From Saprospira grandis str. Lewin (GTDB lineage: Bacteria; Bacteroidota; Bacteroidia; Chitinophagales; Saprospiraceae), in the NCBI RefSeq assembly GCF_000250635.1, contig NC_016940.1:3348501-3412500 (forward strand): a stretch of 64,000 nucleotides of DNA, in the 5' to 3' direction. Positions 58,909 to 64,000 of the stretch are shown here, piece by piece (position 1 is the stretch's first letter; each line of letters starts with the position of its first letter). The notes beneath the pieces are model-generated. The model made no database searches. It was given only the letters and a program-made list of their open reading frames with translations, and was not told the origin of the DNA. The position numbers and the translations under genes are program-made.

Positions 58909-61170
58909 ATGAAAGCATTAGCCATTTTTCTCTTATCCAGTTTATTTTTTGGTCAGCTAAATCTATTACAGATGAACCAACGAGAACTTTTTTTGGCAAA
59001 GCAGCAGCAGTATCAAGAAGATACAGCCCTTTATGAAGAAACCTTGGCCCAATATCAAGAACTATATTCACTTTATCAGGAGCTTCCTGCAGAGGATCCC
59101 GATCGCCCGAGCTTAAAGGCAGCTTTGCTCAAGACCAAAGAGGGCCTAAAAGCCTTTAAGCCGCAGCTCAAAATGGATAAGGCCAATTTGGAGCAGCTAT
59201 TTTTGGCCCTTAAGGAAGAGGATATTCCCAAAACTGATTTTTGGGTAAAATTTGCCCAAAACGCTCGAAAAGTTGCTTTAAAAGCACGAAAGCTACAAGC
59301 CAATATTCAAAAAGACGAATGGGAGGAAACCTTATACCTCAATGATCTTTACATCAGCTTTTCTGAAGGTAAAAAGCTCAAAGTTTGCCGTCTGATTGCG
59401 GCAGATATTAAGGCTTTAGTAGAGCAGGCAGACAACAAGCCACCCAGTATATTTTTAGAAGAATTGGCCCAAATTTTTGAGCGTTATGATGCAGTAGAAA
59501 AGATTAAGAAGTATAGAGCTAAATCGCGCTTTATTGAGTCTAGCATTGCGCCTTATGTCCTTTCCCCAAACCAACTAGAACCCATTTTGGACCAAGCGCT
59601 GGCCAAAGATGACTTTTTGACGGAGGAGGAGTTGAAGGAGAAGGAAAAAGAATTGGAGGAGACGAGAAAGGAGAAATTGGCCAAAGAGGAACAACAAGCA
59701 AAAGAAGAAGAGGAATATTTAGCCCGGGTTAAACTAGAATTTGATAGTACTTTGTCGCTGGCCGATTTTATCTGGCAAAAGGCAGAGCTTTTAGACAGCT
59801 TAAATAGCTTAGCTAAAGCTAGCCAAAGTCCTATGGCTAAAGCACTAATTGAGGGTTTAATTGTACAGCTATCGGGAGCTCAACTAGGGCTTATTCAACT
59901 CAATACGATTGAGGATTGCTTTGCTCAAAGTTTAGCTAAGGTCAAAGTAGATAAGTCGCTTAGAACAGCAGAAAAAGAGTTAGGGTATGCATTTACCTTC
60001 TATCAATTTCAAGAAGAAATCAATGGTCTTGGCCTAAAAGTTAAACACCTAGGATTCAGCTACGGATTAACAGCATGGAAAGAGCAGATTCATCCTGCAA
60101 TAAAATCCTTAGAAAAGCTTATCGCTTCAAAAGAGATCCCCAAACAAATGGATCGTATGCTTCTGCTTAAGCAGTTGTATTTTTTGGCCGAAATTGTTGG
60201 CCCTTTAGAAAGTGCTGTTCCCCTAGCCTTTGCCAAGGCTGTAGAAAAACTAGCTAAAGAAATCAAAAGAGCAGACTTACAGGCCGCCCTTTTAGCCGAA
60301 TTAAGCCAGTTTGATGACAAAAAAATAGAGGCGCTATACTATAAAGAAGCTGTTAAACACAACTCCAAGAATTGGCGCAACCTAAGTGGTCGGGCACATA
60401 CAGCTTTCCTTGCCATCGACTCCTACAAAGATGCTTTTAAACAAGCTACACTTCCTCCCAAAAGGAGCTTCTTTCAAAGAGAGCAACAGTTCCGTATTCA
60501 CTTTGCTGCTGCTGAGGGCCAGGTCTATTCTATCAGCATAGACAGTCTTCTTATTCCAGCCACTAAACCAAAGCCTTATTTTAAAGCCGCTAAGCTAAGC
60601 ATGATGCTCACAAAAGCTGGGGACAAGGCGAGTAGTAAACAGTATGTATTGCCATCTAGTACGCCTACTATCTTTTCTGTAGAAGAAAAAGGAAATATAA
60701 TTACGGAAAGCAGTTCTTTTACGGTCTTAATTAGTGAATCATTGGCCCAAGATTTTTCCACGGAAAAACAAAAATATAAAGAACAAGCTACAGTAGTTAA
60801 AATTAAAGAAGCCATTGAACGAGACCCCACAGATGAAGAAGTTGTCACTGATAATATTGTTAAAGGCATTGGAGGCAAGAAGAAGACGGATTTTGTCATC
60901 AAGCAAAAAAAAGAAGAATATCTAATTCGAGAGGCCTCAGAGGGAGAAATGGATGAGCTAAAGGGCCAAATAGAGCCGGGCCAACAAAAGCAAAGTATAG
61001 CTCATTTCCAAATTGACCTCCAATCCCTTTATAAGGGCATAAATGATGCTGGAGATGAAATTATGAATGTATCATTATCTGTTCAGCAGAGCAGTATGTT
61101 TGAACTGATTAGCATTCAACCGCTAGACAAACCCTATAAAGATGTAATTATTAGCAAAAAACTTAGATAG
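58909..61170 (+). CDS. Secreted coiled-coil protein, copy 2
   Basis: A 753-aa paralog of the gene at 49886. It begins MKALAIFLLSSLFFGQ (signal), followed by the same QQQYQEDTALYEETLAQYQE coiled coil. The hinge is longer and richer in Lys/Glu (LKEKEKELEETRKEKLAKEE, about residues 243-262) than in copy 1. From about residue 400 to the C-terminus the two proteins are nearly the same. ATG 58909 is chosen since it matches the start of copy 1; an earlier TTG adds 8 residues. Function unknown. Confidence 0.8.
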   Translation: MKALAIFLLSSLFFGQLNLLQMNQRELFLAKQQQYQEDTALYEETLAQYQELYSLYQELPAEDPDRPSLKAALLKTKEGLKAFKPQLKMDKANLEQLFLALKEEDIPKTDFWVKFAQNARKVALKARKLQANIQKDEWEETLYLNDLYISFSEGKKLKVCRLIAADIKALVEQADNKPPSIFLEELAQIFERYDAVEKIKKYRAKSRFIESSIAPYVLSPNQLEPILDQALAKDDFLTEEELKEKEKELEETRKEKLAKEEQQAKEEEEYLARVKLEFDSTLSLADFIWQKAELLDSLNSLAKASQSPMAKALIEGLIVQLSGAQLGLIQLNTIEDCFAQSLAKVKVDKSLRTAEKELGYAFTFYQFQEEINGLGLKVKHLGFSYGLTAWKEQIHPAIKSLEKLIASKEIPKQMDRMLLLKQLYFLAEIVGPLESAVPLAFAKAVEKLAKEIKRADLQAALLAELSQFDDKKIEALYYKEAVKHNSKNWRNLSGRAHTAFLAIDSYKDAFKQATLPPKRSFFQREQQFRIHFAAAEGQVYSISIDSLLIPATKPKPYFKAAKLSMMLTKAGDKASSKQYVLPSSTPTIFSVEEKGNIITESSSFTVLISESLAQDFSTEKQKYKEQATVVKIKEAIERDPTDEEVVTDNIVKGIGGKKKTDFVIKQKKEEYLIREASEGEMDELKGQIEPGQQKQSIAHFQIDLQSLYKGINDAGDEIMNVSLSVQQSSMFELISIQPLDKPYKDVIISKKLR

Positions 61171-61173
61171 TCT

Positions 61174-61203
61174 CAAAGCCCCAAACGGAAGTTTGGGGCT
61201 TTG
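61174..61203 (+). terminator. Terminator of coiled-coil copy 2
   Basis: CAAAGCCCCAAAC, GGAA, GTTTGGGGCTTTG followed by TTCTTTTTTT. Confidence 0.88.
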
Positions 61204-61241
61204 TTCTTTTTTTGGCCAATCCCTGCAGCTTTTGTTTAATC

Positions 61242-61317
61242 CATGAGGGTTTTAACCCTCATTCATATATCATTGCGAAGCAATACCATCTGGCTGTAGG
61301 TTTCAACCTACAGTCAA
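61242..61317 (+). repeat. Palindromic repeat, type D
   Basis: TGAGGGTTTTAACCCTCA, ATATATCATTGCGAAGCAATACC and CTGTAGGTTTCAACCTACAG. Confidence 0.75.
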
Positions 61318-61318
61318 A

Positions 61319-61532
61319 AGGGCCGAAGGCCCGCAGGCTGAGGGGCTGTAGCAGGGCCACCGAAGGCGGCAGACCAAGGCGGCGAAGCCGCCGCAGGGCC
61401 GAGCAGACCTGCGAGCTGCGAAATGGCCCGACCCGAGCGATAATTCATGAGGGTTTTAACCCTCATTTTGTATAGCTTCGCAAAGCGATACCGCTTTGCG
61501 CTGGGTTTCAACCTAGCGGAAGGGGCAGCCCC
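61319..61532 (-). repeat. GC-rich modular repeat with embedded type D element (inverted)
   Basis: Minus-strand reading starts GGGGCTGCCCCTTCCGC, crosses a full type D element (61446-61519), then the GCTCGCAGGTCTGCTCGGCCC and GGTCTG modules and CCCTCAGCC. The type D piece splits the GC-rich unit near GGGTCGGGC. Confidence 0.75.
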
Positions 61533-61578
61533 AAAAAAAGGAAAAACGATTAAAATCGCTCTTCCTTAGAAGCCCTTG

Positions 61579-62499
61579 TTATTTAAATAGGCGATAGACC
61601 TTTTGCAAGACATTGATGAGTTCGGCCTGCGGAAAAGTATCAAATTTGCCGTATTCAAAGTTGGTGTGGGTGCAGAGTTTTCGGCGGAGGGCCATAGCCT
61701 CCCAGCTCAGTTCAAACCAGTCTTTCATGGGGCCATCTTGGCCATAATTGATATGGAGTTTTTGGCCCAAAACCACCAAAAGCCGATAGAGGGCATCAAG
61801 TTGGGCGGGGCTGTATTTATGCCAATATGTATAGGTTCGGAAAGGCTGCGGCAAGATGGCCACCTCATTGGCCGGCACCTCAATTTTGCCGCCCAAAGCA
61901 TAGTAGCGGCCATTTTTTTTCTCCAAAATGCCCCAGCTACAAAGCTCAATGCCAATATAAGATTGATTGACCAAAATGTTGTGTTCATTGGAAAAGCCCA
62001 TGCGTTTGCTCAGGATATGGTGGGCCCAAGCATCGATTGGAATACATTGCACAATCTTTCCGTCGCTTTCGGCATTGCCCGAGGCGCCCCCTCTGCCGAT
62101 GACAAAATGGGTGCCTACAGGGCCTCGGCGGTCGGCTTTCCAGACCTCTACGACCCGCTCGGGCCGCCCCCCAGAGACCGTATGATGCAAACAAACGCCA
62201 ATTTTTTTGCTGCTGCTATGGATATACTCGCCGGGGCCCAAATCTAGATATTGGTCGACAATTGGGTCAAAAGCTTGGGGATGCTGGTTAATTCGTTGAT
62301 TGATTTTGGCCCAGGTTTTTGGTCCAACAACACCATCGGCCCAAAGGCCTTCTTTTTTCTGGAATTTTTTGACCGCCTGCTCGGTCACGGCGCCAAAAAG
62401 ACCATCGGCCACCAAAGGGTAGCCCAATTGACTAAGTTGCTGCTGCAGACTTTTGACGGCCTGACCTTGGTCATTTCTTCTAATTGTGGGATTGCTCAT
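61579..62499 (-). CDS. N-acetylmuramoyl-L-alanine amidase with peptidoglycan-binding domain
   Basis: A 306-aa protein. A PG_binding_1 domain is first (about 8-68: LQQQLSQLGYPLVADGLFG, VKKFQKKEGLWADGVVGPKT). An amidase_2 (type 2, zinc) domain follows: GVCLHHTVSGG (H105/H106), THFVIGRGG, and CTHTNFEYGKFDTFP with the later His and Asp ligands. No signal peptide is present, so it may be released by lysis or serve a specialised secretion or phage-derived role. It is flanked by repeats, with no holin or phage gene nearby. Confidence 0.87.
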   Translation of the reverse strand: MSNPTIRRNDQGQAVKSLQQQLSQLGYPLVADGLFGAVTEQAVKKFQKKEGLWADGVVGPKTWAKINQRINQHPQAFDPIVDQYLDLGPGEYIHSSSKKIGVCLHHTVSGGRPERVVEVWKADRRGPVGTHFVIGRGGASGNAESDGKIVQCIPIDAWAHHILSKRMGFSNEHNILVNQSYIGIELCSWGILEKKNGRYYALGGKIEVPANEVAILPQPFRTYTYWHKYSPAQLDALYRLLVVLGQKLHINYGQDGPMKDWFELSWEAMALRRKLCTHTNFEYGKFDTFPQAELINVLQKVYRLFK

Positions 62500-62597
62500 A
62501 GGGAAAGATTGAAGCTTAGAAAATCGGTTTTTTCCTAGATATCAACTTTTTAGCCTAGTTGGCTTTTGTTGGAGACTTTCTTTGGAGAGGGCCAAAA

Positions 62598-62624
62598 AAA
62601 AAGCTGCCGAAAAATCAGCAGCTT
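62598..62624 (-). terminator. Terminator of the gene at 62631
   Basis: Minus strand AAGCTGC, TGATTTTTCG, GCAGCTT then a T-run of nine. Confidence 0.85.
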
Positions 62625-62630
62625 ATCATG

Positions 62631-63839
62631 TTACCAGTTGATAATCATCTTTTTCTTTACTCGCCAACCTTGGCCTTGTCGGACCAATAGGCCAGGGGTG
62701 ATTTTGGCATGAGGGGGGATTTCGCCATCTTGATAAATATCGGCAGAGGCCCGTAAATAATTTCGATGGTCGGTATTTACTCTAGCGAGCACAGCGGGTT
62801 CTAGACGCAGACTAAAGCTAGCTTCTTGGCTCTGTTCATCTACATACTCTAGTAGAAAAAGGCTGGTGGTGCTAGCTGTTTGGCTAATGTCTTGGCCATA
62901 AAATAGTCCATCTTTTGGATCGGGGGGAGCGTTGAGGTAGGCTTTCATTTTAGGTTTTTGAGGAGTAGGAGATGGCTCCGTTTTATGCTCTTGCAAAGGC
63001 CGTTTTTCTCGGTTTTGAGCGATTAAATCATCTTTCAGCCGTTCAATTTCCTGTTTATACCGCTTAATATCTTTCTCTGCACTTTGCAATCGTTGTTGAT
63101 TGGCGGCCACTTCTTTTTGGAGCTGTCTATTTTTGTTTTGGAGCTGTTCTTCTGGGCTGGCAAAATTGCTTTCTTCTTCCTTCTTTTTAGCTGGTCGAAC
63201 GGCGGCGCCAATAAATAGGCCCAACAAAAAGCCAATAGCCAAACCGCCGCTAATCCAGCCATAGGGTAAGCCCGTGGAGGCCTCTGCTTGGGCTGTCTTT
63301 GCCTTGGGCTTTTCGGCTTTTACTGGAGCTTGTTCTAGCTTAGTGAGTGATTGGTAGTAGGCTCGTTGAGCGGGCGCTGCCTGCAGCTCTTCTGGATGTT
63401 GAAGATAGTAGGCATGTATCTTTTCTATACTTTGGCAAATCAGGATTTGCGCCAGTTTTTGTTGCTCTGTTTCTTTTCGGAGAAGGGCAATTGTGGGCTG
63501 TCGAAAAATGCTATCCCATTTGGAGTTAGCGCTAGGGTAGTCTTTTAGCTTTTTAGCCCAAAAGCTACTATCTGTATTGGGCTTCCATTCGTGTAGCTTT
63601 AAGCTTTGGTAAGCGCCTAATAAAATATTATTGCCCTTACCTTTTCCTTCAGCGCCAAAAGATTGTCTAAAAGTAGTGCTGACATCGGCCAAATTAAAGC
63701 CATCAACCGAGCAATTACAGCTTGTTTTTATTTCTTCAATAATGGCTGTTTGTTCCTGTGGATTCCAGCTTGTTTTTTGGGCCCAAAGGCTAGCTGGGAG
63801 CAGAAAAGCAGCGCATAGCAGTGTTTTGTATTTTGACAT
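62631..63839 (-). CDS. Exported single-pass protein with cytoplasmic coiled coil
   Basis: A 402-aa protein. ATG at 63839 (MSKYKTLLCAAFLLPASLWAQ) gives a signal peptide, whereas the longer frame adds 34 unrelated residues. The periplasmic domain (about 22-185) has a CNC motif (KTSCNCSVDGFNLAD) and helical segments. A Gly-rich TM helix (GWISGGLAIGFLLGLFIGAAV) sits at about 215-235. A coiled coil (LQNKNRQLQKEVAANQQRL to IERLKDDLIAQ) and a C-terminal beta-rich domain follow. No named family is recognised. The topology could pass a signal across the inner membrane; that is only inference. Confidence 0.75.
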   Translation of the reverse strand: MSKYKTLLCAAFLLPASLWAQKTSWNPQEQTAIIEEIKTSCNCSVDGFNLADVSTTFRQSFGAEGKGKGNNILLGAYQSLKLHEWKPNTDSSFWAKKLKDYPSANSKWDSIFRQPTIALLRKETEQQKLAQILICQSIEKIHAYYLQHPEELQAAPAQRAYYQSLTKLEQAPVKAEKPKAKTAQAEASTGLPYGWISGGLAIGFLLGLFIGAAVRPAKKKEEESNFASPEEQLQNKNRQLQKEVAANQQRLQSAEKDIKRYKQEIERLKDDLIAQNREKRPLQEHKTEPSPTPQKPKMKAYLNAPPDPKDGLFYGQDISQTASTTSLFLLEYVDEQSQEASFSLRLEPAVLARVNTDHRNYLRASADIYQDGEIPPHAKITPGLLVRQGQGWRVKKKMIINW

Positions 63840-63855
63840 AGGGTTATGGTTTGGG

Positions 63856-63882
63856 AGAGCGCTGGCCCTCAGGGCCAGCGCT
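63856..63882 (-). terminator. Terminator of the partial gene at the window edge
   Basis: AGCGCTGGCCCT and AGGGCCAGCGCT form a nearly uninterrupted stem. The T-run is short, so strength is uncertain. Confidence 0.6.
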
Positions 63883-63891
63883 CCATTGTAT

Positions 63892-64000
63892 TTAGATGCG
63901 CTTATTTCCAATCTCCAGAATAAGGCGGTGCAGGGCCCCAACTAGGGGATAGAAAAAGAGGGTTTCCTCAATGAGGTCTGCGGGATCAGTGAGTTGGAGC
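63892..64000 (-). CDS. 3' end of an unidentified gene
   Basis: The last 35 codons of a minus-strand frame are visible, ending DLIEETLFFYPLVGALHRLI then LEIGNKRI and TAA at 63892-63894. It is too short to assign. Confidence 0.6.
   Translation of the reverse strand, partial: LQLTDPADLIEETLFFYPLVGALHRLILEIGNKRI

Larger units (their letters stand above)
58686..61316 (+). repeat. Right arm of a 2.5-kb inverted repeat
   Basis: Reverse-complement partner of 49797-52350, including repeat, promoter, 754-aa gene, terminator and type D hairpins. Confidence 0.88.

Noticed and set aside
61579-62499. Prophage or contractile injection system around the amidase
   Set aside because: No holin, tail, tube or integrase genes are nearby, and it is flanked by ordinary repeats and a membrane protein gene.

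Overview
The window looks like a chromosomal segment of a Bacteroidota bacterium, most likely a Saprospira grandis-like member of the Saprospiria. This rests on the Bacteroidota-type promoter elements (TTTG, about 19-20 bp, TAnnTTTG), the near absence of Shine-Dalgarno sequences, the TonB-receptor, YHYH, MopE-like and alpha-2-macroglobulin families, and many GC-rich modular intergenic repeats. The species name is an inference; no 16S gene is present.

Layout. 1-9.5 kb: a partial rpoN (sigma-54), a UbiA-family membrane enzyme with a degenerate first Asp motif, gyrB, an orphan sensor histidine kinase, an M19 dipeptidase and a polytopic membrane protein. 9.6-12.7 kb: an NAD-salvage operon (pncB, an NrtR-type Nudix regulator, pncA) behind two tandem operators, followed by a candidate small RNA. 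12.8-14.6 kb: a two-gene ATPase plus Toprim-like cassette with the architecture of PARIS/AbiL-type defence pairs, flanked by short direct repeats. 14.6-22.3 kb: a START-domain protein, the SRP RNA gene (ffs), a TetR regulator, a PaaE-like flavo-iron-sulfur reductase, holA, a DUF1963 protein, tsaC, cca and a three-repeat WQP protein.

22.7-31.5 kb: an accessory cluster of three YHYH lipoproteins (one with a MopE-like copper-binding motif), an EF-hand protein, a TonB receptor, two exported proteins whose mature N-terminus may be histidine, and an ECF sigma / anti-sigma / CnrX-like sensor trio. I infer a metal (probably copper) responsive envelope system. 31.8-38.6 kb: a gene split by a -1 frameshift at a GGGCCCC heptamer, a 13-copy 42-bp tandem array, a Type IIG restriction-modification enzyme with a probably exchanged specificity domain, and a TM2 protein.

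39.4-49.6 kb: a same-strand module of an OB-fold/NfeD-like membrane protein with a (Asp-Val/Ala)n tract, a calpain-family protease with an intact C/H/N triad, a small lipoprotein, a flotillin and a 1654-aa AAA+ ATPase. This is the second strong candidate for an undescribed system. 49.8-61.3 kb: a 2054-aa secreted alpha-2-macroglobulin flanked by two inverted, nearly identical 2.5-kb copies of a secreted coiled-coil gene, an arrangement that could allow inversion of the middle. 61.5-64 kb: a peptidoglycan amidase, a membrane-anchored coiled-coil protein and the 3' end of another gene.

About twenty GC-rich modular repeats with sequence-variable but structure-conserved hairpins, plus a second palindromic family, fill most of the intergenic space.
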